Origin: Gossypium raimondii
Lineage: Eukaryota; Streptophyta; Magnoliopsida; Malvales; Malvaceae
Direction: 5' to 3'
DNA: 64,000 nucleotides
Assembly: GCF_025698545.1 (NCBI RefSeq)
Contig: NC_068576.1
Location: forward strand, 51,866,390-51,930,389
Of the stretch, positions 1 through 12,595 are shown piece by piece. How positions within the stretch are numbered: position 1 is the first letter of the stretch; each line of letters begins with the position of its first letter. The notes below the pieces were generated by a model. The model searched no databases. It saw nothing but the letters and a program-made list of their open reading frames with translations, and was not told the origin of the DNA. A program made the position numbers and the translations under genes.

Positions 1-909
1 CCCTAATTCGATGTTTATACCTCAACTAACTAACTACATATTTCGTCCACCTCATCTTTTTTGTTATTCTTAGGACTTTCCTCTTTTTCTTTTTTTTTCC
101 TCCATTTCATTTTTTAAGCTATTACTCAACCACTCTTTTTTTTCTATTAAGATTTTTAAGCATATTTAATTAGATTATAGCATATTTATGTAAAATATTT
201 ATATAAAATAATGGATATATGGCTTATGAGAACAATGTATATGTATCTATGTATTTTTCTAATTTTAAAAAATACATAAATTTAATTTTTAAAAAATATA
301 TATAATTTTTAAAATATCGAGGCTTACTCCTTAGCCCATATTTGGTTTGTTGGGGCTTGAATTTAAAACTTAGTTGTAAGCCCATATTTTGGATTGGGGT
401 TCATTCAAACATTAAAGCCCGTATTAGTTAAATTCTTTTCCCGTATGGTAAAATATACTGCTAGTCAATCACTCAATTACAAAATCCTTTTTAGTTATTC
501 ATTTTTTAAAATTAGCATCACAATAAGTTTACACAAGGTGTCTTTAGTCTTAATTTTTATAATTTTAGCACTCAATGTTTACACATTACTTAATTTTATC
601 CTTTTTTACATGAAAATATAATTCAATATGCTATGTGTAATTTAGAAATAAAATGAAAATATTTTTAAAATTTGTTTATTATTAAACTAGACAATCCTCA
701 AATATATTGTTTTCCTTATACTTCAAATGACAAATAACCCGGTCTCTCTCAATGATAACTAATTCCTTTTTTTGTTAGGTTGACCTAATCACCATTGATG
801 AAGCAAATCAAAGTTGAATTTTTTTTTTAAGATGTTAAACTTACATTTGGGTTAAATTAACGAAGCAAGTTTTATTTTATTTTATTTTATTTTCAAGCAA
901 TTGAATTGG
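1..909. other. AT-rich intergenic DNA, no gene seen
   Basis: Very AT-rich sequence with homopolymer runs and no reading frame of recognisable composition. A frame at about 394-621 translates to low-complexity hydrophobic sequence and is not supported as a gene. Confidence 0.6.
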
Positions 910-912
910 CTA

Positions 913-1388
913 TTGTTGAGGGAGATCAACCCCTTAGAGAAGTCTTCAAAGTGTCGTCCGTTAGGCGGTCGATACAACCCTCAACAATCGTAGGTGTTGT
1001 ATCGGGACCCAGGTTTTGTCCCTCGACTTCGCGGAGAGCCTCGACAGTTCACGGAGTGGGAGCACCTCGATTGATAGAGAGAGTACGTACCTGAAGGACA
1101 TGTAGATAATTAATCGGTGAAGTCACACGCGACATGGATCGAACCACCAACCGATTAATTATCCCATTTGCATGCGACTTCACCAATTAATTATCTACGT
1201 GTCCTTCAGGTACGTACTCTCTCCACCAACCGAGGTGCTCCCACTCCGTGAACTCTCGGGCTCTCTATAGAGTTATGAGACAAAATTCGAGTCCTAGTAC
1301 AATACCTACGATTGTTGGGGGTTGTATCGACCACCCGACGAATGACACTTCGGAGACTTCTCCTAAAGGGATCGATCCCCCTCAACAA
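913..1388. mobile_element. Foldback (MITE-like) element with long terminal inverted repeats
   Basis: The ends are inverted: TTGTTGAGGG on the left and CCCTCAACAA on the right. The arms then stay complementary with mismatches through most of the element, up to a central part around 1090-1210 that is itself an imperfect palindrome (CCTGAAGGACA against TGTCCTTCAGG). CTA occurs directly outside both ends (910-912 and 1389-1391), a candidate 3-bp target duplication. The element is clearly richer in G+C than its flanks. A 3-bp duplication fits CACTA or PIF/Harbinger-type non-autonomous elements, but superfamily assignment is inference. Short open frames inside the arms are by-products of the inverted repeat. 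Confidence 0.75.
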
Positions 1389-1391
1389 CTA

Positions 1392-2355
1392 TTTTTAAAA
1401 ATTTGGGTCGTTTCGTTTCTTCTTGTTCATTTTCTAATTTGGGCCAATATATAAAGCTACCACATCAACTTATTTATTTATTTATTTGATGACTAGTGAC
1501 CAAAAAAGAAAAGATCAAATAATTGAGTGACCATTTTAGAATTTTATATAGTTGCTTCCTAAAAATTGAGTAATTACCAATTTAGTTTATACTTAAAATT
1601 ATGATTTTATATTTGATATTTTGGCAACCTATAATTCATGCCTATAAAATATCACCATTTAAAAAATATAATAATTGCATCTAATTTTAATTCTAAGTTA
1701 TTAACGATGTATTATGATATGATTCATTGACAATGTGTGAAGACATACCTTATAATTATATGTTTTAAAACTAACCTTTGTTGAATAAAGTAGTAAACAG
1801 CATGGGCTAATTTTATGAAAGGTTTGAAAATAAAAGTTTAATCACTATTTATACTTACTATTCTTTAAGTATTTAATTGAATTAGTGCCATCTATCGTCG
1901 AATTTTAACTCAAATAAAAATTTATCAAATGCGGAATTTTTATCTTTATACATTTTATATAAAATCTAAAACACCGTTACTTTTTGATGATTTAAGTTTA
2001 CCATTACCACTAATAATTTTTGTTCACGATGTTTATAATCTAACCTATTTAATTCACCTAAAAGAAGATTGGTCACTTAAATCCTCTGGAATTGGTTGTT
2101 CAATTTACTAAACGCCACAAATAGCCCAACAGTAAAGGTTGGGCCTGTAAATTAAACATTGTTAATTACTTACTAATTAAACACAAAATCTTGCTTTCTC
2201 AACCCTTTGATCTGCTTAAAACTTTCATTATCGAATCAGTTATCATCAACCTTTTCCTTTTAATGCTCAACATATGTACACAAGCAAAAAGAAAGGCATT
2301 AGCATTATTATGGTTTTTTTTTTAACTAAAAAAGTTCCCTACTGGCAAACGATTG
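1392..2355. other. AT-rich intergenic DNA
   Basis: No gene, RNA or clear element recognised. Confidence 0.5.
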
Positions 2356-2359
2356 CTAT

Positions 2360-2905
2360 GGAAGTTCAAACCGTGTTTATAATTTGGTTAAAATTAAATT
2401 AACCGACTAAATTAATCTAATTAGGTTAATCGTTCGGTAGTCGAATTTAGCTTGATCGGAGGTTGGTTAATGATTTTTTAAAATTTCGATTATCAATTAA
2501 TTCGATTCAAAAACGGGTAATTAACCGAATTAATTGAAATAAATAATATATATTATATATATTATATTTTATATTAGCAATTTTTCTTAAACTATTATTT
2601 TTATATTAATCGAAATAAATAATATATTATATATATAATATATTTTTGAACTATTAAAAAAGAAAATGAACATTAGCAATTTATTTTTATATGTTTTCTA
2701 CATATTTTAACCAAAAGACAAAATATATAAATTTCAGTTAATTCGCCGGTTAACGATTGAATTAACCAAATATTTCAATTTGATTAATGTATTTGAAAAA
2801 AATCAGTTTAGTTAACGGTTAAAACTTTTTATATTTCAAATAATTCGATTAATAATAATTTAATTCGATTAATAATCAAACCGATCGTTTAAACAATCCT
2901 AGTAT
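2360..2905. repeat. Dispersed AT-rich repeat rich in GGTTAATT/AATTAACC motifs
   Basis: The block is dense in short motifs such as TTAACCGA, AATTAATTCGA and GGTTAAC on both strands, so it can fold on itself. The same vocabulary recurs at about 45595-46010, indicating a related non-autonomous element family. No clean terminal repeat or target duplication could be fixed here, so the borders are approximate. Confidence 0.45.
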
Positions 2906-5900
2906 GGAGTTACCATAAAACCTAAAATTTTCTCGAGAAAAGGGAAGCCAAATTAAAGGTATGAAGATATTTTTAATTAAAAAATATGTTTGGTAAATAT
3001 AAATGAAAATTTATTTTAATTACAAAAGTATAAAAATATTTGATACGGCATTTTTTATAATAAAAGCATGAAATAAAAAGTTCTACATTTATTCAACTAT
3101 GGTAAAAGACTTTGATCTTAAAAATTATTGAAAAAAATATATTTTTGCATTAATATGAATTTAAAGCCTACGAATATATTAGTAAAATTCAAATTTTAAA
3201 ATGTTATTTTTAGTTCTATGAAATTAAATTTTTTAACGTTATTTTTTTTCTACAAAAATAAAACGAAAGGCCTATAACGTAGCAGGCCTGCGAGGCGACA
3301 CGATTTTCAAATGCAAGAAAATTATATTCAACAACGACATGATGAGAGGGACCCACGTGTCCAATCTGTCAATGTGAGTGTGGTTGAAAGGTACAGGTAA
3401 AAGAAGCCAATGTTTGGTGAGTTTCGATTGATGATTAGGGGAAAAGACGCTGACCCTTCAATAAATTGGTCCTATGAATATTTGTAATTAATTAATTAAG
3501 GGAAAAATTTTCATTTAGGCCTCTAAAATAATAAAAGTTTAATGTAATCTTTTAAAAATTATAAAGATATAGATATTAAAATGATGAATTTGTATTTTTA
3601 CTATAATGCAAATATACAATTTAATTTTGATCTCCTAAACAAATTTTCCGGTCTCATCCCTATTTTGACAAATGTTTTTTTCCTATTATATTGGAATTTG
3701 GCAACAAACTATGCATTGACACCTTAGGCCACCTTTAAAACTTCTCAAATATCATCGTAGATATTGTAATTTTTCATTTTGGTTCACTTCTTGAAACAGT
3801 AACATAGCTTGTGATTGGGTAGCTAAACATTTTTATATAAGATTTGTTCATCGAAACCCGTAACGAAATTACAAGCTCTCTTGTAATTTGCTCTTTCTTA
3901 ATGAATGATAGCATGTTGAGAAAAAAGGGAAAATTTTTCATAAGATCATACGTAGGTTTGCGTTTGGTCTTCATGCAATGAACTGGTACTACTTTATAAA
4001 GCTAATGCCCGCTTAAGTTATCACATTTTCCTATTATGGTTGGCGCGAGTTAGGTTATAAACTTTACCATATTGTCAATGGTTGAAAGCATACAGCATCG
4101 CTATTTATAGTAAATAGTAAACCCTAATCATCATTTTGTGATAATTAGATGGAGTCAGTTTGAAAATACAAGCCTTAGAACACTTTTTCTTATAATCATC
4201 TCTTTCGAGCACCTTTTTCATGATGTAACTTTTCTTTTATTTCTCATATTTTGACATGAAATAGTTTCCCCAAATTCTTAATTATTACTCAATTTGAGGC
4301 AAATACGTAACGAATTTCATTGAGATGGCCTTTTTTCACGTTATATTTAACTATCCAACACCTCATACATCAATCAAAATGAATTATTAAGTATATTTTT
4401 ATATTTGCACCAAAAAAGGACTTCATGTGATAATAGAATAATTCACATTGCAAATATGGCAACTCAAACTTTCAACAAGGAAAGAGATAAAAAAGAAAAA
4501 GGTGGTGGTGTTGAGGAAAATCGCTTTACCTAAATAAGCGGAGAGTCGGAGAAAGAAAGCAAGGCAAAAAAGTTTAGAGGGCCAAGTATTGAGAGTGCTT
4601 AAGGTTGCTAAATCTCTCCTTTATCACGGTACAAGTTATTTATCGGGAAAGAGGTCTTGTGCTCGGTGAGACCATGTCATCAATAAATTCGGGACATGAT
4701 AACCATGCAGTCGACCAAGTGACAATGCTATTGTACGTGGGTTGTCCTCATACATGGTATTGCTTTGGCATTTCAGGTAACACCTAGTGATTCCTTGGTG
4801 GTCCCCTCTTTGGAGGTGAGTGTGCACCTTCAGGTGTGTGTCTTGTCATGTCGGGTGGGGTATAACACATATAAATTGCATGGTCTAATTTTGTCTGTAA
4901 TCTTTGTACCCTTTCAACTTTTAAAATTTAGTTTCCTAAACTTTTAATTTTAAGAATTTAATCACTATTAATTAAATTTTAAATTAAAATTAAAATTTAA
5001 CCAAAGCACGAAGATGAAAGACTATATGCAAATTTAAACCAAATTATATTCACTATAGATATTTTATTTTTCCTATGTTTCCTTCCTTCTCTTTGTCAAT
5101 AGTGAAAAAGAGGAAGTAGATCAAGCAGGGCAGGGTCCTACCGGTTGTCTCAATCAACTGCTAACTATATGTAGTTACAAATTTAGATGGGATGTCCATT
5201 TTTACGATATTTTATTATTAATACATTTTTTATAGAGATTCAATTATTTTATTACTTATATTTAAGTATTAATCATTATGATCTATTTAAGTAGTTACAA
5301 ATTGTGGTCATTCGAATCCATATCTTCTCGTATCGATAATAATATATATGCAGATCGAATTAAGACTCAAACGGCATTTAAATATAATTTTTATTATTTA
5401 GATTTTGCTCACATTTTTGAATAAAGAAAGGGGGCAAATAAAAAGTGGATTGGAGCTCTAATTGAGTAATTTGTCCAGCTACATAATGTTTCATAAGAGT
5501 GATGTTTCTTTTCTTCCACTTCCCTTTTGGTTACTCCTATTCCTATACATATTTCATTTACTTTTTTTCCTATAAAAATGCTGTCATTGATTTTTTTACC
5601 TCAATCAAAGAGGTCATTCATTCCGTAATGAGAAGATACATAACACCTAACCCTATCACTTGACAAGGAATTTAGGGATGATAAAAAAAAATACGAAATT
5701 AACGGTTTTGAGTCAATATAATTCATAGATTTAATTTTTTTTAATGGATTTGAATTGGGTCGGATTAAATTGAGACGATCTTAAAAAATGACTGGATCTG
5801 TATATACAAAGAGAATGAAAAACATAAATCCTTCAATATTTATAATTTTATTTGCGAATTCATCAACTCCATTATTTTTAGCAACTAAATTGGATTAAAG

Positions 5901-7130
5901 ATGATGTCATAGGATGAGAATGATGGAGTTATTGCATTGATCTTGTAATCATGGCAACATACTAAAGAGTGATTATAGATTAATCGGGAAAATGATGGAA
6001 TTAACCACGCACTGTTAGTTAAATAAATAGTGTTGAGAATTATGAATAAAACATAAGAAATAATCTGCCCTTCTCTTTTCTTGTCTATGTCTCCCATTCT
6101 CTTATAAAAATATTGATGTAAATTTAAGGTTCACATGTCTCTATTTGTCCCACATACCATGTTAATAAATAATTCAAAATAATTATTAAAAGTTCATAAA
6201 AATTCAAAATATTAATATGAAGCACACGTGGATTCTCATGCATTTTATTATGTTTAAAAGTTTAATATTTTAGTCAATATTTTAATTAGGAAACATCAAT
6301 TCGGTTCTTTTTTAAAAAGTTGATGGGTACTCTTTTTTAAAGATTAAAGCCAATTTTGACTAAAAATAATAAAAGTTAAATAGATATAAATATTAAGGAC
6401 TAAATTGACATTATGCCAAAATAAAAAGATCATAAACTGAAGTCAAAGTATCGGGGCGAGTGAGTGGCGGCGATTAAATGGAAAAGTGCGGCTGATATTT
6501 ACGGAAGCAGCCAAGTGTGAAGACGTGGATATTTGATCGCATCACACACTGTTAGAATGTTCACGATGACGTTGCAACGTTATTGGACAGCATCGGCTGC
6601 GCTCACGATGAGGTTGCAATGTTTAAAGCATGATCGGGTTCACAAAGATATAATAAAATATGTAAAAAATTACTAAAAATAAAATATATATGATTGTTTT
6701 TTAAGATAAATATAGTATATTGAATATTAACTTTTATATTATATTAAATTATTTATTATAATAAATAATATTAATATAATGGTTATTTTGTTTTTATTTA
6801 AATATTTTTATATAAAATTTATAAATTGCGTACGCAAAAAATTTTGAAATTAATATTTAAAATCTCAATTTTAACTTAAAATATTGTTTTGTTTTTACAT
6901 AATTTTTCACAAATATATTTTTACATATTATTTTTCACTTATATCAAAAGTTTCATAATCTATTTAAAATTAAATATTTGATTAAATAATTGTTAGACAC
7001 TAACCAACCAAATATTATAAAACAGGTATATAATTATACACAAAAATTACACACATAATAATAAAAATTAAAACACAACGATGTCCAAAACTTCAACTTA
7101 ATTATTTTCATTTATTTTTCTGCATATATA
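2906..7130. other. Intergenic DNA with unassigned repeat fragments
   Basis: No intact gene is visible. Items seen: a G-box (CACGTG) at 3354-3359 in a less AT-rich patch (3280-3480); a moderately GC-rich block at about 4480-4870 that looks like an old retroelement or transcribed fragment but was not recognised; and two near-identical 21-base direct repeats starting at 6561 and 6603 (core TCACGATGAxGTTGCAA). A second G-box lies at 6225-6230. Confidence 0.5.
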
Positions 7131-7139
7131 AAATATTTA

Positions 7140-7690
7140 CATATTTTTCCACACACAATAAGTTTATTTTTACTCACAATTTATTTAAAATAAAATTTTT
7201 AATTTAATTTCGTACATATAATATGTAATGTTGTTATTAGTTTCAAACCATATGTTTTATTTTTATTGGATGTTGTTTTAAGCTCATATTCGTGTTCTAA
7301 ATATGCGGTGCCCATATACGTACACTTGTGATAGAATTACTAGTATAAATAACGTAATTGATTGAGTTGTTTCACAAGTTAACTCGATATTAAATTTTTT
7401 ATAATCAATTTTTAATATTGAAATATTCTTTCATCAACATGATATCTTTTGACGTGCTATAGAAAAATAACAATACCATGATAAATAATTGGAGCGCATT
7501 TATTGTTATTAACATTATATATTTACTTATTTAATTTCATTTTACTCACAATTTTATTTTTTAAAATTTCATACATATTGCATATGTTTATTATTCTTAG
7601 TTTTGAACAATACATTTTTTTACTTATCATGTGGTATTTTTAAATACATACGTATGTGATAGAATTTTTAGCATTAAATGTGTGAGTAGA
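7140..7690. repeat. Two diverged copies of a dispersed ~120-base repeat
   Basis: Two copies share the order ACTCACAATTTA, a run of T/A, CATAT(A/T)xxxxATGT, then TTATTxxTAGTTT. One starts near 7170 and the other near 7540. Related units occur at about 46380-46440 and as an adjacent pair at 50590-50790. Tandem short units embedded in a dispersed element are typical of the tails of some non-autonomous transposons, for example Helitrons, but no diagnostic end was found. Confidence 0.45.
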
Positions 7691-7774
7691 TTGTTTTACT
7701 TGTTTATATATGTTGAGGAAATTTACTAAATTTCATTTAAATGTGTGAATTTTTGTACAAATGTTTTAGCATGA

Positions 7775-7780
7775 CACGTG
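7775..7780. promoter_or_regulatory. G-box CACGTG upstream of the MYC2-type gene
   Basis: A perfect palindromic CACGTG within GACACGTGG lies 370 bases before the ATG of the bHLH gene at 8150. MYC2-class proteins bind G-boxes and are known to act on their own promoters in Arabidopsis. Autoregulation here is inference. Confidence 0.4.
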
Positions 7781-8149
7781 GTTGAATGTTTCAACAGTTT
7801 TTTGAACATTTAAAGGACTGAACTGAAAACGATTGATAATATTAGGGACGAAAGTGAGAAAAAAAACTTAGGACCAAAAAGAGCCAAGGGTTCTGAAAAT
7901 CGGCTCTCGATCGAACCTGACCTTCGTAGAACCCCCCTAAAAAGAAAAAGAAAAAACAAATCAGTTTTGGCCCCAAAATGAAATCGCAACCCCAAACGCA
8001 ACCTCAAATAAAATAAATTTTTATTTTATTTTATCCCCTATTCCCATTTCCCACCATCCCTACATTCTTCATCTGCTTCCCGGCCACAAAAATCTACTTC
8101 CTTTGGTTAAAAAGGAAAAGAATTTCACAATCCGGTTAAATTTTAGGTT

Positions 8150-10090
8150 ATGACTGACTATCGATTTGCGTCGACGATGAATCTTTGGACGGACGATAAC
8201 GCATCGGTTATGGAAGCTTTTATGAGTTCTGATCTTTCTGCTTTATGGCAGCCTCCGCCGCAATCCTCTGCATCCACTTCCACACCGGCTGTTGTTGCTT
8301 CTTCTGCTGCTGCTGCTGCCAGTGGTGCTCCCGACCTTTTGAAGTCCTCTGTGGCTCCCCAATCTCACCCCTCCGTTGCTCTTTTCAATCAAGAAACTCT
8401 CCAGCAGCGTCTCCAAGCTCTTATCGAAGGCGCCCACGAGTGTTGGACTTACGCTATTTTCTGGCAGTCCTCCTACGATTACTCTGGCCCCGCTGTACTT
8501 GGATGGGGCGATGGGTATTACAAGGGCGAAGAAGATAAAGGGAAAAGGAAGTTGAAAACTTCGTCTGCAGTTGCGGAGCAAGAGCACCGTAAAAAAGTGC
8601 TTAGAGAGCTTAACTCTTTGATTTCCGGTTCCACAGCCCCCACCGATGATGCTGTCGACGAAGAAGTCACCGATACCGAGTGGTTCTTTTTAGTTTCGAT
8701 GACGCAGTCTTTCGTCAACGGCGGCGGGCTGCCGGGACAGGCTCTTTTCAATTCTACTCCGGTTTGGGTTGTTGGGTCGGAGCGATTAGCTAGTTCGACG
8801 TGCGAGCGAGTGAGGCAAGGGCAGGTTTTTGGTTTGCAAACCATGGTCTGCATACCGTCTGCAAACGGGGTGGTTGAACTGGGCTCAACAGAACTTATCA
8901 CGCAAAGCTCAGGTCTGATGAATAAGGTTCGGGTTTTATTTAATTTCAATAACGGAATTGAAGCTGGTTATTTGTCTATGTGTAATAATATTGCTGATGA
9001 AGGCGAAAATGATCCATCTTCGCTTTGGATCAGTGATCCAAATAGCGGGGTCGAATATAAGGAAAGCCATAACAATAATCAAAACCAGCAGATTGAAAAG
9101 TCAATTCAGTTCCATGACAATCCGAGTTCCAGTAGTTTAACCGAGAATCCCAGCTCCATTCAACAGCGGCAGAGTCAGAACTTCGGCTTGAATTTCTCCG
9201 ATTATGGTTTTGATGGGAGTTACAGTGTGAGGAATGGGAATTCTTCTCACCTGTTCAAACCAGAATCCGAGGAGACACTGAATTTTGGTGAGAGTAAGAG
9301 GAGTGGGAATGTGGTGGAGGAGAATAAGAAGAAGACATCCCCCACTTCCAGAGGGAGTCATGAAGATGGGATGCTTTCCTTTTCTTCTGCTGTAGTCTTG
9401 CCTTCTTCTGGTATGATGAAATCCAGTGGAGGTGCTGGAGATTCAGATAACTCTGATATTGAAGCTTCCGTCGTTAAAGAAGCTGAATGTGTCAAACCTT
9501 TGGAGCCTGAAAAGAAGCCTAGGAAACGAGGGAGAAAGCCGGCTAATGGTAGAGAAGAGCCTCTGAATCACGTCGAAGCTGAGCGTCAAAGAAGGGAGAA
9601 GCTTAACCAGAGGTTTTACGCCTTGCGTGCCGTGGTACCTAACGTGTCCAAGATGGATAAAGCATCACTCCTCGGTGATGCTATTTCGTATATTAACGAG
9701 CTTAGCACAAAGGTACAAGATGCAGAATCAGAGAAACAAGAGTTGCAGAAACAATTAGAAGCAATGAAGAAAGAGCTGGCAAAGAAAGATTCATCCCCAC
9801 AAAACCCCAAGACATCGAACCACCTTGGGAATAGACTGATAGAATTGGAAACCGAAGTGAAGGTTATCGGGTGGGACGCAATGATTCGAATCCAATGCAA
9901 GAGAAAGAACCATCCGGCAGCAAGGTTAATGGCTGCTTTAAAGGAATTAAATCTTGATGTGCAGCACGCTAGTGTGACGGTGGTGAATGACTTGATGATC
10001 CAACAAGCCACCGTAAAGATGGGGAACCCATTTTACACACAGGAGCAGCTCAGGCTAGCTCTAATATCCAAAATCGGAAGTGAGATATAG
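8150..10090 (+). CDS. MYC2: MYC2-type bHLH transcription factor of jasmonate signalling
   Basis: This is an intronless gene of 646 residues, the usual exon-free layout and about the usual size of plant MYC2/3/4. In order it has a conserved N-terminus (MTDYR...[16 protein letters not shown]), a bHLH-MYC_N region at about 83-265 including the JAZ-interaction part and the acidic stretch [10 protein letters not shown] (171-180), a long Ser/Asn-rich linker, a basic nuclear-localisation stretch KKPRKRGRK (455-463), and the bHLH at about 470-519. Its DNA-contact residues H474, E478 and R482 give G-box specificity. A short coiled coil (520-545) and a C-terminal ACT-like region follow. Known role of the family: binds G-boxes in jasmonate-responsive promoters, is held inactive by JAZ repressors and recruits MED25. 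The ATG at 8150 is the first ATG in a typical MYC2 start. The C-rich leader from about 8035 is probably the 5' UTR. The exact paralogue among MYC2 copies cannot be settled here. Confidence 0.95.
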   Translation: MTDYRFASTMNLWTDDNASVMEAFMSSDLSALWQPPPQSSASTSTPAVVASSAAAAASGAPDLLKSSVAPQSHPSVALFNQETLQQRLQALIEGAHECWTYAIFWQSSYDYSGPAVLGWGDGYYKGEEDKGKRKLKTSSAVAEQEHRKKVLRELNSLISGSTAPTDDAVDEEVTDTEWFFLVSMTQSFVNGGGLPGQALFNSTPVWVVGSERLASSTCERVRQGQVFGLQTMVCIPSANGVVELGSTELITQSSGLMNKVRVLFNFNNGIEAGYLSMCNNIADEGENDPSSLWISDPNSGVEYKESHNNNQNQQIEKSIQFHDNPSSSSLTENPSSIQQRQSQNFGLNFSDYGFDGSYSVRNGNSSHLFKPESEETLNFGESKRSGNVVEENKKKTSPTSRGSHEDGMLSFSSAVVLPSSGMMKSSGGAGDSDNSDIEASVVKEAECVKPLEPEKKPRKRGRKPANGREEPLNHVEAERQRREKLNQRFYALRAVVPNVSKMDKASLLGDAISYINELSTKVQDAESEKQELQKQLEAMKKELAKKDSSPQNPKTSNHLGNRLIELETEVKVIGWDAMIRIQCKRKNHPAARLMAALKELNLDVQHASVTVVNDLMIQQATVKMGNPFYTQEQLRLALISKIGSEI

Positions 10091-11700
10091 AGCATGAAGC
10101 AGAGCTATAATAAGCAATGGGGATAGAGATTGATCGGAGATAAAAAGGACTGCAGTTTGATTGATAAAAATGGCTGCAGGGCTCCGGGACATTTTAAGGC
10201 TCCTGGTAGCACACAACACAACCCAACCCAACCCTAGCTCTGTAAAACACTGTTTCAGTTTGTTCTTCGTACTGTTAGAATATTTAATCGGAGGATCTTA
10301 ACTGGTTTGTAGGTTGGTTTAGGTGTCAACTGAAATAGCCCCCTTTTTTTGTGTGTATTAAATCTTGGTATGTGCTGGGAAATGAAGTATGCATGGTACA
10401 CCTTTTCACTGAGATTTTGTATCTCTGTTCCTACACTCACATGCATTATTTTTATTTTTATTTACTTGTATTTTAATTGCTTCGTCATACCAAAAATGCT
10501 GGGCCACATAATAATTCATCACATGCCAAATATGCACCGACATTTCGTGATACTATCCCCTCTGAAACTGCGTACCCAGATTGTTGTTCATCAATCATTT
10601 TTATAACAAAAGAATGAAATCACGTCGAATAAAATTTAACTTCTTTTGTTTGTTTGTGCTTCGATTAGATTGCAGCTCTGAACATGTGGCTATGGGCTGT
10701 AGGCACGTCCTTTTTCAACATATTGGAAAGTTATGTTTGCTGGTGGCATTATAAACCAAATTCTAATTTCGACCCGTCTCCAATAATTAACAACTCAATC
10801 ACGGTACTGGAATTTTAATGCCACTGTTACAGTAAAACAAGGGTCGGAACGTTTAACACATGGTTGGATGACAAGTAATTTAACCACGAATACATGAGCA
10901 AATTTTGAAACGGAATTGTTGAACTCGCATCAGGCTATCAAGTGCAAACGTTGATAGTTGACGTAAATTGATGAGTTATTTCCATTCAAGGCATAAATTG
11001 TTGGATCATGCCATATATGAAATCTTAATGGTATTCTTCAAAACCTTTTTTTCTTATTTCAACGTTAGCTGTTAAATGAATGTAGGCATAAAGTAGGGGC
11101 GGCGATTCTAGTACTATAATCATTGAATGTTTGAAAGATGAAGCAATGGAGAATCACATATCTGTTCCAGGAAGTCGAGAATTTTTTTTTTTTTAAAAGA
11201 CACCATAGCTGGCAAGGAAAATGCTATCACTGTGCGGGTTTGATGAATCACGGGACTAGTAAAAAACTATCAAGTTTCTGTCTCATTCTACTCCTGTTAA
11301 AACACAGAAAACCTAATGGAATATCTTGAAGAGAGAAGGGTTTTTTTTTTTTTTTTATGACACAACGGTCCCTTCTATTCGGATTTGGAGTACAATACAA
11401 AGATTTCAACGTTAGATATGATTCGATTCACGGAATTCCATGAAAAATATTAAATATTCTTTGGTTATTATGGATACTTTCATAGGATTTTCGATCAGCT
11501 TTATTTTGCCAACAATCACGTTTTTATATTTATATATATAATTCACTAAATTCGATAATAAATAAAAAGCAGAATGAAAATGACATGAAAACATGAAAAA
11601 CCTGGAACCAAATTAGAGCATAAAGAAAGAAATGAATAGGGTTTAAATTTTATTAATTAATTTTACAGAGGCATGCATGGGATATTGTATTAATATCTGT
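10091..11700. other. MYC2 3' flank and intergenic DNA
   Basis: The first 300-500 bases are presumably the 3' UTR of the bHLH gene; several A-rich polyadenylation-like signals are present, but the site is not determinable. Beyond about 10600 nothing recognisable is seen apart from T homopolymers (11177-11196 and 11341-11356). Confidence 0.5.
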
Positions 11701-11704
11701 CAAC

Positions 11705-12046
11705 CTACACTACACTCATCTCTTTTCTCATCTTTTCATCGCTTAAATCCTCGAAGCTCCAATCCCTTCTCATCCCACAGCTCCTCGTCAGCCTTGGTTG
11801 GGCGTCATCTTCATAACCTTTAGATTCATAGATGGTATGAATGGTATTTAAGCGGCGATGACCCTTCTTTATCTTCTTTGGATCACCAGTCGCCGGCATT
11901 GCCTCACTTCTGATTTGCTCATAATGCCCGGACCATGTTCTACTTACACAACAAAATGTCACTTTCTTTTGTTTACCAAATGGGTCCTTCTCATTGATCG
12001 AGTCGCTTTCTTCCAGAACCTGAAAAGTCAAGCAGTTGAAACTCAT
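11705..12046 (-). CDS. Small conserved-looking protein of unknown function
   Basis: A 113-residue frame starts with a genuine ATG at 12046. The protein is charged, with a basic centre (KKIKKGHRR) and an Arg/Trp-containing tail (RLTRSCGMRRDWSFEDL). I did not recognise a domain. Composition is normal for a soluble plant protein and unlike the surrounding AT-rich junk, which is why it is kept. The coding start is uncertain: the sequence TTGACTTTTCAG just before GTTCTGGAAG (about 12020) is a good 3' splice site. The first nine or so residues may therefore be intron, with the true first exon upstream (12100-12180). No signal peptide or membrane segment is evident. It is transcribed convergently towards the MYC2-type gene. 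Confidence 0.5.
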   Translation of the reverse strand: MSFNCLTFQVLEESDSINEKDPFGKQKKVTFCCVSRTWSGHYEQIRSEAMPATGDPKKIKKGHRRLNTIHTIYESKGYEDDAQPRLTRSCGMRRDWSFEDLSDEKMRKEMSVV

Positions 12047-12490
12047 AGCTTTTTATTCCTCCAAATGTTTAATATTTAGAGAAGGAAGCGGATGAGAAAA
12101 GCAATGGAGGGTATTTACATTCAGGCTTTAATATAGCTTTAGAGGTGATGTTCAGAAAAAAGAAAGAAAGAGATAGCAGGGTGGAATTTACAGATAAGTT
12201 TCTAATTTGGTAATTTATACAGCTTTGGGTATAAATTTAAAACCAACAAATTGTTCTTTTTTTTTTCTTTTCTATGTTTGGTTACAGCTACGAACAACTA
12301 ATGATAAAGGCAATTAAGATACTCAGATAAATTTCGTAATTTAATGTTTTCTAATAAACTCAAATAAGCTATCATTTCATCACCTTTCCTGTTCTAATTG
12401 TGAATTTGACTGTCGTATTATTCATTGAAGTCGAACAAACTGCTTTAATAAAATTACATACTTTAATACATAATTTAGCAATCAATGAAC
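12047..12490. other. Leader/promoter region between the small gene and the tRNA
   Basis: Possible first exon and promoter of the small minus-strand gene. A donor-like AAT|GTAAAT lies around 12115 on the minus strand. Nothing else recognised. Confidence 0.35.
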
Positions 12491-12496
12491 AGCACT

Positions 12497-12583
12497 GGGG
12501 TGGTGGCGCAGTTGGCTAGCGCGTAGGTCTCATAGCTTATTTGAGTGATCCTGAGGTCGAGAGTTCGAGCCTCTCTCACCCCA
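12497..12583 (+). tRNA. tRNA-Met-CAT: Elongator tRNA-Met (CAT) with intron
   Basis: The cloverleaf can be read directly. The acceptor GGGGTGG pairs with TCACCCC before discriminator A. The D arm is GCGC...GCGC, and the T arm is GAGAG-TTCGAGC-CTCTC. The anticodon CAT is at 12531-12533. The gene is 87 bases long; removing an intron of about 13 bases just 3' of the anticodon (GCTTATTTGAGTG) leaves a 74-base mature tRNA. An intron at this place is standard for plant elongator tRNA-Met. The internal A box (TGGCGCAGTTGG) and B box (GAGTTCGAGCC) needed for RNA polymerase III are intact. CCA is not encoded. It appears functional. Confidence 0.96.
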
Positions 12584-12587
12584 GAAA

Positions 12588-12595
12588 TTTTTTTT
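12588..12595 (+). terminator. RNA polymerase III oligo-T terminator of tRNA-Met
   Basis: A run of eight T begins five bases after the tRNA end, the normal pol III stop signal. Confidence 0.85.

Noticed and set aside
906-1388. Short open frames on both strands ending in similar peptides
   Set aside because: They mirror each other because the two arms of the foldback element are inverted copies.
8243-8949. Minus-strand open frames of 114 and 143 codons under the bHLH gene
   Set aside because: Shadows of the well-supported MYC2-type coding frame.
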